Assembly (NCBI GenBank): GCA_021432635.1
Contig: MU270027.1
Location: forward strand, 620,001-684,000
Length of the DNA stretch: 64,000 nt
Source: Thozetella sp. PMI_491
Taxonomy: Eukaryota > Ascomycota > Sordariomycetes > Chaetosphaeriales > Chaetosphaeriaceae
Direction of reading: 5' to 3'
Under the pieces are notes generated by a model. That model made no database searches, was not told the DNA's origin, and was given only the letters and a program-made list of their open reading frames with translations. The position numbers and the translations under genes are program-made. Below, in pieces: positions 1 through 12,300 of the stretch (the stretch's first letter is position 1; each line of letters opens with the position of its first letter).

Positions 1-759
1 ACGAGAAAGACAAACCATTTTTAAGCTGGGAATAGGGGGTGGAACTCTGCAAGGTGGAAGGCTCTCTGTAGACGGTCCGGAGCTCGAGGCCGGGCACGCG
101 AGCTGCGTTTGCAAGAGAGGGGAGGGGCTGGGGAGCAAAATGACTGACAGGTGAGAAGGAATTTGAGCGATTTGCTCTCTCGAGCCCAGGCCAGGTCAGA
201 AATTTCCATGTCGGCCCTTTATACCTGTTTTACCTCTCACTGGCGCTCCCTTGAAGCTCAAGCTCTCCTATTCGACCCCTGCCCATAACTTAGCCAAATA
301 CCCGTTATCGGTGGCCCAAATTGTCACTGGGTCCACCCAACATCGCCCGAGAGACGACTCCGGTTTTCTCCTTTAGCTGGGTCCTCTCGGTGTTTTTAGT
401 GGGCTTGCCAGTTTCGCACGGGCCACCAAATGTGTTGCCCGCCGAAGAAAAGGTCTCCGCCACACACGGGATGAGAGACGGCAGCTCCGAGTGTATGGAG
501 CCAGAGTGCCGAGAGCTTCTGGAGCTTCCCTGTTGGGCCAACTGAAAAAAAAAAAAAAAAACCACCACCCAAACACATACCGCTTTCAGCTCCCACTAAT
601 TAATCCGCCTCCTACTTCGATCGGGAGCAGCGAGGAGTAACTTTGGCGTCGCCCGGTTGGTTCGTGGGACAGTCGAGTCAAGCTTAACGAGGAGCGACCG
701 AGAGCCAAGAACCGTCCCTCTCATCCCCCCCCGCCAGCCCTATACAAGACCGCTCAGCC
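1..759. other. Intergenic DNA and CTK3 leader
   Basis: No gene could be supported here. The short open frames on both strands have no recognisable domain. A run of 17 A at 545-561, followed by a CCACC-rich stretch, lies about 200 bases before the CTK3 start, and the last 60 bases include TATACAAG near 741. The part before 300 may be the tail or leader of a gene outside the window. Confidence 0.5.
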
Positions 760-1813
760 ATGGCGGATCCCTTCGAGGTTCGCATGCGGTTCACGAACCA
801 ACTGCGTGGGCTAAACGCGTCAGTCACGTCGGCGCAGAAGGCAGCCCAGTATGCCCTCAAGTACCGCGACATGGGGGAGGACCTGCACTCGTGCATCCTC
901 GAGCAGCTCGAGAGGGTAGGCCCCTTTTCTCTTCTCAGCTTTGTTTAGCCTCCCCGGGCTTTTGCTTTTGACCTTGCTTTTGGTGCCCATCTCGTTGCCA
1001 GCCCGGGCGCTCATCCTGGTCTGAGTCGAGACGCTAACCCAGCCGTCGTCTAGAACAATATGAACACACGTGCCAACATCATGTACTTTATCGAGCACTT
1101 CCTCGATATGGCTAATAAAGATGGCCACTCCGATTATGTGCGCATGATGCAGCGCGATATCATCCGTGTTGTTGATGCGGTAGCACCCGACGACGGCTCC
1201 GGTGCTGCCAACGTCAAGGTGGTGCGGAAGGTAGGTTCTTGCCACTGGCGCCCACGCTTCTCCTGTTTTCGTCATCGAGCAAGCGCGCTGAGACCCTGCT
1301 TAGGTTCTCCATGGTTTGCAGAGCAAGAGCTTCCTCGAGGCCCAGGCTGTCGTCCAAATCGAGGAAGTCCTCAAGGAGCGCGAGACTGCTTCGCAGGACA
1401 TGAGCCTCTCGTCGCCCATCGAGGGCGACGACCTCGGCGACATGCCAGCTTCTCAGAGCTTGGCCCCAAAGAAAGGTGGCCTTCCGAAGCTCGACCGGAA
1501 GCAGGTTGAGCAGCGCATCGAGGAGGACCGTGAGCGCCACAAGAGAGCTCGCGAGAACATCTGGGCGTTCCAGCCGACGGAGGACTACACCGAGGCGGAC
1601 AAGCTCTGGGATGAGGCAAGTTCGTTTGGCGAGGATGACCATGTCCTAGGAGAGGAAGAGTGGCAGGAATGGAAAGAAGCCATGCGGAACGCTTGCAGCC
1701 ACCGCCGCGAGGAGGCCGAGGCCAGGGAGGCGGCCGAGCGGGAGGCGGCCGCGCGGGAGGCCGCACGGAAGCTGAACGTGGAGGCGAACGGCGGCAGGGT
1801 TCATTCTCGTTGA
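760..1813 (+). CDS. CTK3: CTD kinase subunit gamma (Ctk3)
   Basis: Predicted product of 274 aa from three exons: 760-915, 1054-1230 and 1322-1813. Ctk3 is the regulatory subunit of the CTDK-I kinase, which phosphorylates Ser2 of the RNA polymerase II C-terminal domain during elongation and 3' processing in the nucleus. The N-terminal half (about residues 1-115) is the CID-like helical domain typical of Ctk3; it includes QLRGLNASVTSAQKAAQYAL and NMNTRANIMYFIEHFLD. The C-terminal part carries the conserved LWDEASSFGEDDH segment and then an Ala/Glu/Arg-rich helix. Donors are GTAGGC and GTAGGT; acceptors are CTAG and GCAG. All phases fit. The first ATG of the open frame is used and starts the family's MADPFEVR-type N-terminus. 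The Ala/Glu/Arg tail may vary between species. The gene converges on MRPL12. Confidence 0.9.
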
Positions 1814-2240
1814 TGGTCACCATGATACCCCCAAGATACCCACAAGGCTCTGTGGGCTGGCGTTTAACCTGGGACACGGCGTTTGCTGGGCACGGGGGAG
1901 GTGCTTTGGCTGGGGGCTCTTTATATCAGGCGGGCAAAACTTTCGGTTTTCGGGGATATGGTGCGCTTATCAATGAGAACTTTGCTCCATTAAGGGCCTG
2001 GGCGTTAGTTGTTTGCACTGATGGCACCTGAGGCGCCATCAATACACATTTTGGAACTGAGAGGGCAGAGGAAACTGGGGGGGCGGGAGGGCGCCTCTAG
2101 TTCTGACCGCAGATCAAGAGATGAAGATTTGATATATTCCGTGTTGTTACATGCGCTTTTATACATGCTGTGATGCCCTCTAATCGTAACACCGCACCTG
2201 CGCGCAGCTCAAGCTTCCTCTTCCCGGCCGATGCGACCGT
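1814..2240. other. Convergent 3' region CTK3 / MRPL12
   Basis: This 427-bp stretch separates the stop codons of two converging genes. It should hold both 3' UTRs and poly(A) signals. I see no coding frame with family features and no clear hairpin. Confidence 0.5.
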
Positions 2241-2862
2241 TTATTCCAGCACTACCTTCGCGCCGAGCTCCTTCATCGTAGCGACGATCTTCTCGGCATC
2301 CTCCTTCGGTACCGACTCCTTCATCACCTTCGGCGCGCTCTCGACGAACTTCTTGGATTCAACCAAGCTCAGGCCAAGCAGACTCTTGACTTCCTTGATG
2401 ATCTTGGGCTTAGCGGCAGCATCGAACTCCATCAGCTTGACGTTGAACAGCGTCTTCTCAGCCGCTGCCGGGGCAGCCTCCTCGGGCTCCTCTGCCGCGG
2501 CAGCGGGCGCACCGGCGGCCGGGGCAGCAGCGGCAAAGCCGCCCACGGGAAGGTCGGGGATGTTGAGACGGGACTAGGTGCGATGAGGCGGGTTAGGTAC
2601 GAGTTTCTACGGAATCAAGAATGCCCCGATGCGCCGGTGCGAGACTTACCTTCAAGCTCGAGACTAGGTCTGCCGTCTCCAGGAGGGTCAATTGGCTGAT
2701 CTGGTCCACAATGCCGGCGATCTTGGGGTTCACCGCGGCCTCAGTTGAGTTGTGCCGTCGCGTGATGCGCTGGGAGAGGAAAGAGCTGGCAACGCGGGTG
2801 GTAGTGGAGGCCCGGAGCTGTCGCGCACAGCATTGAGCTGCGTACCGACCTGATAGCGCCAT
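2241..2862 (-). CDS. MRPL12: Mitochondrial ribosomal protein bL12m (L7/L12 type)
   Basis: Two exons on the minus strand, 2862-2650 and 2573-2241, encode 181 aa. bL12m forms the stalk of the large mitoribosomal subunit and recruits translation factors. Residues 1-45 are basic, Ser/Thr-rich and free of acid, as expected of a mitochondrial presequence. The NTD dimerisation helix follows (IAGIVDQISQLTLLETADLV), then an Ala/Pro/Glu hinge. The C-terminal L12 domain includes LFNVKLMEFDAAAKPKIIKEVK and ends in GAKVVLE. The intron has a GTAAGT donor and CTAG acceptor, phase 0. Length and domain order match fungal mitochondrial L12. It is divergent from MDN1 across a region that contains the assembly gap. 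Confidence 0.95.
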
Positions 2863-3299
2863 CTTGACACGAAGTGGTGGTGTGGGAGGAGAAAGAGGGA
2901 TTCGCGGATATTCGTCAAACTCGCTGCTGCTAATCCGAGCTCCCTGAGGTCAGTAGATTTTTTGGCGTCGAAAAGTTCCAGAGCTCGATTTAGCGCTGAT
3001 TGGTGGGGATCATCGTACCTCCGCGCCGGGGCACGCGAGACCCTGCAGGGTTCCACTTGCCTGCCACGAGCCTNNNNNNNNNNNNNNNNNNNNNNNNNNN
3101 NNNNNNNNNNNNNNNNNNNNNNNNNNNNNNNNNNNNNNNNNNNNNNNNNNNNNNNNNNNNNNNNNNNNGGGGGGGGGGGGGGGGGGGCCTAGAGCGGGTC
3201 TGCTTTATCGATAAAAAAAAGTTCAGATAAATTCACCATCCAGAGGCGATTCAAAATACCAGCACATCTCGAGGAAACCCATGATTGTATGGCACCAAG
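2863..3299. promoter_or_regulatory. Divergent promoter region MRPL12 / MDN1, interrupted by gap
   Basis: 437 bases separate two head-to-head start codons. About a quarter of it is unsequenced N. The sequenced part near MDN1 holds a perfect 12-bp palindrome, TTTATCGATAAA, at 3204-3215, followed by an A-run, and two short upstream reading frames (3281-3313 and 3289-3303). No TATA box is evident. Shared regulation is inferred from layout only. Confidence 0.5.
3074..3168. other. Assembly gap (95 N)
   Basis: Ninety-five consecutive N bases. The sequence resumes in a run of 19 G (3169-3187), which suggests a homopolymer or GC-rich stretch that sequencing did not cross. The true gap length is unknown. 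Confidence 0.98.
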
Positions 3300-3303
3300 A
3301 TGA
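3289..3303 (+). other. Upstream ORF overlapping the MDN1 start (ATGA)
   Basis: A four-residue reading frame (MAPR, then TGA) ends so that its stop shares three bases with the MDN1 ATG, in the string ATGA at 3300-3303. A second upstream ATG at 3281 opens a 10-residue frame that ends at 3313, past the MDN1 start. If both are in the transcript they would tax ribosomes reaching MDN1. The transcript start is not known. Confidence 0.4.
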
Positions 3304-6300
3304 CGACAGTTGACGTGAGCCCGCAGAGGGTCTCTCTGCTGGGCGATACGACTGTCCTGCAGTTTTTACCGCCAGATCTGCTTCAGATCATCCAAGACCA
3401 TCACTCGAATCGCTTTCTGGAGGCGCTGTCCCGCGCTGCACTTATACCTGTGGTTGCGGATCGAGTTTTCGCTCATGCCGAACACATATTCGCCGACATC
3501 TGCGCCCGATGGACGCTCCACGCCCATTCAAATGACGTTCAAGTCATAGCAGCCTTTGCCAGGCTGCTCCCATTTGCGCCGCATCTCTCGATTTTTCTAA
3601 ACAAGTTCCTCGCAGCCAGAAGCAGCTCAGGACAGGACCCTTCGGGCCTGCTAGACTTGCAGTCTCTCACCCCCCAGGACCTAGGGCCGCTGCTCCTGGC
3701 GTTGTGGCGGCTCAACAGTTTCGAGAAGCGTACATACTCGGCTCTGGCTAAGCCGTCACAAATCCAAGCTCTCTTTCAGGACCGCAGTCAAACCCCGGTG
3801 GTCCGGTACCTTGCTATCAGGATATTCTGCCAGCTTCATGATGCGGCGGATACTAAGCTCGAGGCCATGATCAAGAAATGGATCCAGGAAGACGGGAAGA
3901 CTGATGCCGACCTCGTTGGCGACTTCGACGGGAGGAAAGCAGACTACACATTTCTCAGCTTGCACGAGCATGCTCGCGCCGGAGAGCTGAGCAATCTACG
4001 GGCTAGTCTTCAGCAACAGACATTATCCCAAGCTACTCATTCACCACTACCACCCCAAAATTTGACCCCGTTCGTTCTACATTATGGCAAGACCGTCTTC
4101 CCACGGCCTCTCGGCCCAGTGAACACATCGTCTGCTCTGGTCCAGACCCCAACCTCTACTGAGAATCTCGAACGCCTGATCATACTGCTTCAAAACCCAG
4201 GCCCTATCTTGCTGCACGGGGTATCGGGTTCCGGCAAGACCTCTCTTGTCGGCGAGGTCGCAAGGGAGCTAGGCAAAGATGAGGGGTTAGTAACACTGCA
4301 TCTCAACGAGCAGACAGATGCAAAAATGCTTCTTGGACTGTATACTACGGACTCGAAGCCCGGGTCTTTCCAGTGGCAACCTGGTGTCTTGACTACAGCA
4401 GTCAGAGAGGGAAGATGGGTTCTTATTGAGGATCTCGACCGTGCCCCGACCGAGGTGATGAGCACACTACTCCCCTTGATTGAGAGGGGCGAGCTTTTGA
4501 TTCCAAGCCGTGGCGAGAGGATCCAGGCAGCGTCTGGATTCCGCATCTTCTCTACGGTGCGGACATCACTGGGGATGAATGGCAAGGAAAACCTGCCGAG
4601 CCTCATTGGCCTGAGACTCTGGCAGCTGCTCCCGGTAACACCGCTACCCCAGCCAGAACTACGAGATGTAATCAACGGATCGTTCCCCATTTTGCACAAA
4701 TATACTCCTGGCATATTGTCGGTGTTTAACCAGCTTCTTGCGTCAACGACTGGGGCGAGCCGACTATCGCTTGGCCGAGGCATTATCGAGCGTCCCATCA
4801 GCACTAGGGACCTCCTGAAGTGGTGCCGCCGGCTGGATCAGATCCTAAAAGCCGAAGGCTGCAGGACCGGCGAGGAACCCATCACCGAGACCACGAGAGA
4901 TCGCATGTTCTACGAGGCGATAGATTGCTTCCTAGGTAGCATAAAGGAGCCAACGGTGCGAGAGGCCTTGATTGCAGGCATTGCTAAAGAGATGCACCTC
5001 TCAGCAGAGCGCATCCAGCACTACCTCCGAAGCTATATCCCAGAGCTCAGAGACACCGACACCCACATTACGATCGGCCGAATTTCTTTCAGCAAGTCGA
5101 GACGGGCAGGCCGCATCGCCAAGTCAAAGAGGCCATTCGCCACGACAACGCATGCTAAGAGGCTCCTGGAGCAGATATCTGCCGCCATCCGGCTCGCCGA
5201 GCCGCTCCTCCTGGTCGGTGAGACGGGTATTGGCAAGACCACTGTCGTGCAGCAGCTGGCAGAATCTCTGGGGCACAAGCTCGTCGTGGTCAACCTATCA
5301 CAGCAGAGTGAGGGAGGCGACCTCCTAGGAGGATTCAAGCCAGTCAACTCACGAAGCCTCGCCGTGCCGCTTAAGGAGGAATTTGAAGACCTCTGGGAGA
5401 AGACAGGGATATCTACGGAACGGAACCACGACTATCTTGAGCGCATTAACAAGAGGTTTGCCAAGAGCAGGTGGTCGGAAGTTTCTAAGGAGTGGAGGAA
5501 AGCACCTAGAATGTTCGAGACTATTCTTGCCAAGATCGACAGCAAGGCAAATTCTTCAGGGTTGGAGAACGGGAACGACCAGCCAGCCAAACGGCGGAAG
5601 ACGGAGTCAAGCAAGCGTACTGCTCTGCTGAAGCTTAAGCCACGGTGGGAGGCCTTCTCGCAAAGCTTGGACTCCTTCGACCGGCAGATCACAGGAGGGG
5701 CTAACGGCTTCGCCTTTGCCTTTGTTGAGGGGAACATAGTAAAAGCGGCAAGGAATGGAGACTGGGTGCTTCTGGTAAGCTTTACCACAGGAACAGGCTG
5801 GGCATGACAGGTATGCTGACCCTACGAAATAGGATGAAATCAACCTTGCCTCTCCGGACACGCTTGAGAGCATCGCCGGGCTCTTTCAGTCGAGTCCAAA
5901 CGAGTCTCCGTCGATCCTGCTTTCTGAGAAGGGCGAGATGGACAGAATCAAGGCTCATCCTGAATTCAGGGTGTTTGGCAATATGAACCCTTCTGGGGAT
6001 GCTGGGAAGAAGGATCTTCCCATTGGGTACGGTCCTTTGTTTTCGAAATGCGCCACTTCTATCACTAACAGCGTGCCTAGATTACGGTCGCGGTTCACTG
6101 AAATCTACGTTGGGAGTCCGGATAGAGACAAGAAGGACCTGCTCACCATCATCAAGGCCTATCTCAAGGGGGTAAATGATCGTCTTGCAGACAGCATTGC
6201 TACTCTATATCTAGAGATCAAAGCCTTGTCAGACTCGAAGAAGATTGTGGATGGTGCCAACGAAGTGCCACACTTCAGCCTTCGTTCTCTCACCCGAGTC

Positions 6301-9300
6301 TTGACCTACGCCAACGATGTCTCATCCGTCTACAGAATCGAGAGGGCTCTATATGAGGGATTCTGCATGGTTTTTCTGACCGTCTTAGACCAATCATCTG
6401 AAACATCTGTCCTGCCGCTAATACATCAACATTTGTTGAAGGACCTAAAGATCCTATCCCAAATTCCCAAGAGACCTTCTGACGGACGAAGCTATGTTTC
6501 CTTCAAGAGCCACGATAAGGACCATCAATACTGGTTGGTGCAAGGAGCTGAAACTCCTATCGAACGGCCGGACTACATCATAACACCCTACGTTGAGCGC
6601 AATCTCTTGAATCTAGTCAGGGCTACATCAACTCGTCGATACCCCGTCTTAATTCAAGGCCCGACCTCGGCTGGAAAAACGAGCATGATCGAGTATTTGG
6701 CCAACTTTAGCGGCAACAAGTTTGTGCGGATCAACAACCATGAGCATACTGACCTGCAAGAGTACCTCGGTACATATGTCTCGGGGTCCGATGGCAGGCT
6801 CAAGTTCCAGGAAGGCTTGCTTGTCCAGGCAATGAGACAGGGTTCCTGGATAGTTCTAGACGAGCTGAACCTTGCGAGTACCGACATTCTGGAAGCCCTC
6901 AACCGCCTCTTGGATGACAACAGAGAACTCCTAATCCCGGAGACGCAGGAGGTAGTCCGTCCTCACGAAAATTTTATGCTCTTCGCCACTCAGAATCCGC
7001 CTGGGCTCTACGGCGGGAGGAAGATCTTGTCACGCGCTTTTCGTAACCGATTTCTCGAATTGCACTTCGATGACATCCCTGAAAACGAGCTGGAAACAAT
7101 TTTGCAGAAACGGAGCCGAAACACAGCCCCTTCCGACTGCCGAAGGATTGTTGAGGTCTACAAGCAACTCTCACGTCTTCGGCAAGAATCTCGGCTGTTT
7201 GAGCAGAAGAACAGCTTTGCTACTCTCCGAGATCTGTTCCGGTGGGCATTGCGGGAGGGAGACCTGCGCCAGGATATTGCTGACAATGGATTCATGCTCC
7301 TTGCCGAGCGCGTTCGCAAACCTGAAGAACGAATGGAGGTGAAAAGGGTTATTGAAGATGTCTTCAAAGTCAAGATCGATCCAGGCCACCTCTACGGTCC
7401 CAAATCCGTGCCGGTGCGGGCACAGAACAATAGCCAGGAGGTGACATGGACGAAGGCAATGCGCCGCTTGTACGTCCTCGTCCGGCGTGCGATCCAAAAC
7501 AACGAGCCGGTCTTGCTTGTCGGTGAAACCGGATGTGGCAAGACCACAGTCTGCCAAGTTTTGGCCGAAGTCGACCAGAAAGAGCTGCACATTGTCAATG
7601 CCCACCAGAATACAGAGACTGGTGACCTTATCGGCTCGCAAAGACCCGTGAGGAATCGAAGTGCTATCCTCGACTCTCTCAAGCAAAATCTTCTCCAAGC
7701 TGCGTCGTTTCTAGGGGAGCAAGTCGGCGGCACTGTTGAGCAGTTGCAGGCGTGGTACGCCGCTCTAAGTTTGGAGAGCTTAGCGAAGCTCCCCGTTTCC
7801 TTGAAGAACAGCATTTCGGTAACGGAGACCCGAAGCAAGGCTCTTTTCGAGTGGTGCGACGGAAGTTTGGTTCACGCTATGAAAACAGGCCAGTTCTTTC
7901 TCCTGGACGAGATATCGCTTGCCGATGATTCTGTGTTGGAGAGATTGAACTCTGTGCTTGAGCCTCAGCGTAGCCTGCTTCTTGCCGAGAAAGGGAGCGA
8001 GGACGCGTTTGTACAGGCCTCGAATGGGTTCAAGTTCCTCGCAACAATGAATCCCGGGGGTGACTGGGGGAAGAAGGAGCTTTCACCAGCCTTGCGCAAC
8101 AGATTTACGGAAATTTGGGTCCCCCCTCTCTCTGAGGATGATGACATTCACGACATCATCTCATCAAAGCTCGACCCAAAGTTTACCCAGTTGCGTGACC
8201 ACGAATCCAGGTCGACCGCCGCGATCATCGTCGAATTCACTTCTTGGTTTGGAAAAACATTTAGGCCCTCTTCGGCTACCGCCTTTTCGTTGAGAGACAT
8301 TCTTGCTTGGGTCGAATTCATGAACAAGTGCCCTTCCCCGTTGCCCGAGTTTGCTTTACTCCACGGTGCTGCAACAGTGTTCATCGATACTATCGGGGCC
8401 AATCCGTCCGCACTTCTGGCCGTCGATCCCAAGGAGATGGAGGCTCAGAGGCAGGTGTGCCTAGAGAAGTTGGGGAAGCTTAGTGGCTGCAGTTTGACTT
8501 CTCTTTACCTAGACGAGCCCCAAGTCAGGATTGACAACACAGTCTTGTCTATTGGGGATTTTAGCATCGCGAGATCTAACGCTACTGCCGACCACGTAGA
8601 CGAATTCCGGGCCCCAACGACCAAGATGAACGCAATGCGGGTCATCCGCGCCCTCCAGGTCAATAAACCAGTTCTCTTAGAGGGGAACCCGGGGGTCGGG
8701 AAAACAACCCTCGTCAGCGCACTCGCCCGGGCATGCGGTAGACCGTTAACAAGGATCAACCTCTCAGACCAGACCGACTTGATGGATCTCTTCGGCACCG
8801 ATGTTCCTGTTGAAGGTGCCGAGGCCGGAAACTTCGCCTGGAAAGATGCCCCATTCCTGCAAGCCATGAAGAAAGGTAACTGGGTTCTACTCGACGAAAT
8901 GAACTTGGCGTCTCAGTCCGTGCTTGAGGGACTCAATGCTTGCTTGGATCACCGTGGGGAGGTCTACATCTCCGAGCTGGATCAAGTTTTCAAAAAGAGC
9001 CCAGACTTCAAGATATTTGCTGCTCAGAATCCCCATCACCAAGGAGGGGGCCGCAAAGGCCTACCGAGTTCATTCGTGAACCGGTTCATTGTCGTCTACG
9101 CCGATGTTTTCACGGAACAAGACTTACTCCTCATCACTGCAAGCAAGAAGTACGACAAGATCGACCAAGGTACGCGGCACAAGATGATTGAGTTCATCTC
9201 AGCCCTCGACGATGAAGTTGTCCTCAAGAAGTCCTTCGGGTCCCTGGGCTCGCCGTGGGAATTCAACCTGCGAGATACCTTAAGATGGCTAGACTTGCTC

Positions 9301-12300
9301 ACCACGACCGACGCATTGCTCAGCACTGCCAAGCTGGATGACTTTCTAGATGTCGTCATACGGCAGCGGTTTCGAACTATCCGTGATAGACAGGAGGTGA
9401 ACAGCCTCTTCGCAAAGGTTTTCTCTCAGCAGCCAAGGGGTCATCATCTCTATCACGACATCAGTCCTTCCTCCTCGCAGGTCGGCTTCGGAAACCTCCC
9501 GCGGAACGCCTTGGCACAAGAAACCCTCTTCCCGTGCATAGACCCGATCCCACGGCTCGCCGAGATTGAGTCCATTATGGTCTCGATTCGCTGCAACATC
9601 CCCTGCATCCTCGTTGGGCCTTCGGGCGCGGGCAAATCCGCACTTCTTCGCCACGTCGCTGCTCTCGCCGGCAAAGCTCTAGTGGTATTTCCTCTTAACG
9701 CTGATGTTGATATCATGGATCTCATCGGCGGCTTCGAACAGGCAGATCCGCTCAGAGATCTCAATAGTTGTCTTTCACAGCTTAGGCAAGCGCTCCGAGA
9801 CTCCATATTAGAAAACGCACCCCAATCTGCGCCGGCTACCGCACTCGATCTCATGGCCGAGACTGTAAATTGGAGTTCGAGACCACAGCAGATAAGTAAC
9901 ATTCTCTTGATGATAAAAAAACTTCGAAACGAGAACACCCTTCACAGAGCCTTGGAGGCGGCACTTGCGACGGCAGAAGAGCTTCTGCAGCAGCCTCTGA
10001 CTCTAGACAACCCTCGGTTCCAGTGGCTAGACGGAGTCATTGTTCGAGCTGTTGAGTCTGGCCAATGGTTAGTTCTCGACAATGCCAATCTGTGTAGTGC
10101 TTCCGTGCTGGATCGTCTCAACTCCCTCCTCGAGAGGCCCAACGGATATTTGAGCATCAATGAGCACACTGGCCCAGGTGGAGAGCCTCGCATCATCATG
10201 CCACATCCCAACTTTCGAATTTTCCTGACTGTTGATCCCCGATATGGCGAACTCTCCCGAGCTATGAGGAACCGGTCTATAGAAGTCTTTCTTGATGGCA
10301 AACCCCCAAGAACAGAGGATTATCTCGAGAAAATAACGCCAGTTGAATCAACTCTGCACAGATTTTCAACGGCTGTTAAAGTACTGGACCGCACGCAATC
10401 CACCAATAAGGGGGGTGCCAACTTGGAACCGCTAGCCTTCGATTTGATATCTCTCGCTGATACCGGATTGTTGAAACGGTACATTAGCGCAGCAGGACAT
10501 GGCTTGCACTCTCAGGAGCGCCACTCCACAATCGTTCAGCACCTGAACTTGTTGGCCTCATATACAGAGGCCGAGAGTGCTCGGCCTCTTCGGCACGCAA
10601 TATCTGCAGCATACAATGGTGCTCCAAATAGCATGCTTTTGCCAGTCAACCCACTTCAGAACGCCCCTGTTGCCCAAATGTTGGAGCAGGGCAGAGTTGG
10701 TATTGCCCATTGGCTCTCTATTTGCTATGAGGCCTACCTCGAGCTCTATGCCGCGCAGAGAGAAGTGAAGCAGCAGCTGACCCGGGTCAATATAAAAAAG
10801 CCGGCGCTGCTCAACCGACTCCAGAGATCACACATCGCGGGCGAGGTAGCAACGCTCTCGAAAGACTCGACCGTTAACGCCGAGAGATTTCTCGCCTCGG
10901 TGTTTACAGAGCTTAACTCTTACTTGCAAGGCAACCTAGAATCTGCCGAGAGCTGGCGAGAACGTTCCACGGCCTTACGCAAGATACTCTTCTTCTGGAA
11001 ACAGACATTCGACTCTCTTTGCGCTATGCCATTCATGGAGGCTCGCTTCCAGGCCCATCTCATTCATGGCTCCAAACTCTTCCAGGAAAGCGTCGCCGGT
11101 GCTGAAGACGGCGAGACTGGGGAGCTATTCTCAAAAGTTCTACACAATCTTGATGATGCCTTTGTCGTGGGCTTCAAGCTCTCCACTGGTCTTAGTATGG
11201 AGGCTGTCTGGGCACTGTTACGCCCAGAGCCTATTCGAGATGCCCAGGGACTTGACCAAGTCATTGAGATGGAGAGTCTGGCTGTCCGTTTTGACGCTTT
11301 ACGATGGAAGGTGAATGCCAGCGTATCTGATTTGGGTACGATCATCACTTCCCTGTCTCAAGCCTACTCTCTTGTTCGCATGAGTGGGCGAGATGCCGGC
11401 GATTTAGTCAAGGACTTGATGAACGAAGTCGGTTCTCTTGAATCTAAGATCAACGAATCCTCAGTTGATCGGCCGCCTTTCTTTGCTACTGGCTTCGAGT
11501 CCTTGAGGAAGGCTATGGTTCTTCATCATGCCTCCCAACCAGCCCAGTCGTTTGGAATCGTTTCCGGCATGTTGATTCTCTCGAACCTGCCCACGCTCTC
11601 CGAGATGCGGCTGCAGACGGCCAAAGGAAACAGGTTCTCATCCCTCGATTACCTCCTAGCCCAGACAGCAGGCGTCCACCCATGGGCTGGGCAGTTGTCC
11701 GAGTTGCTCTTGCAGAGCTGCGATTCTACGGCGACGGCGAGCTTGTGGGCGCTTCAGTCTGTCGAGCTTGAGCTCCCGCTTCTGGGCAAACACCTCATCG
11801 CGGCGTCCGAAGCTATCTCTGTTGACCCCCTTGCTAAACTCAGTGCCCTACTTCTGGAGCTGATCTCTGGAGTCATCGCTGTACATGGGGACGGCTCGCG
11901 GGAATTTGTTCAGTCCTTCTACAAAGAGCTGCTCCGTCGTAACGAGTTCTCTCTTGACCTGGTAGAGAACGCTTCTCAGCTCGACCAATCGCTCTTCCGA
12001 CAAACACCTAGCTGGCCCAGCCACGTGCTATCTCTCTTCAAGGAACACTTCAGTCGAGCCCTCCTGGCGCTTGCTGCAGTGGAGAAGGGTGTCAGGCCCA
12101 GGAGTGCCTATGCTTCTGTGGCGTGGGTACAGTTCTCTCTTGGATGCATCAAACTCTATGTCCCAGACAAAGTGTTCGATCCATATCTCCGCGCCCAAGT
12201 CGAGATGGTCTATCATGACAGCTACCTCCAGACTCTGCGACAAAAGATCGAGGACCTTCGCACATTCGAAGTTGCTTTCACTGGACAGGAAACGAACTTG

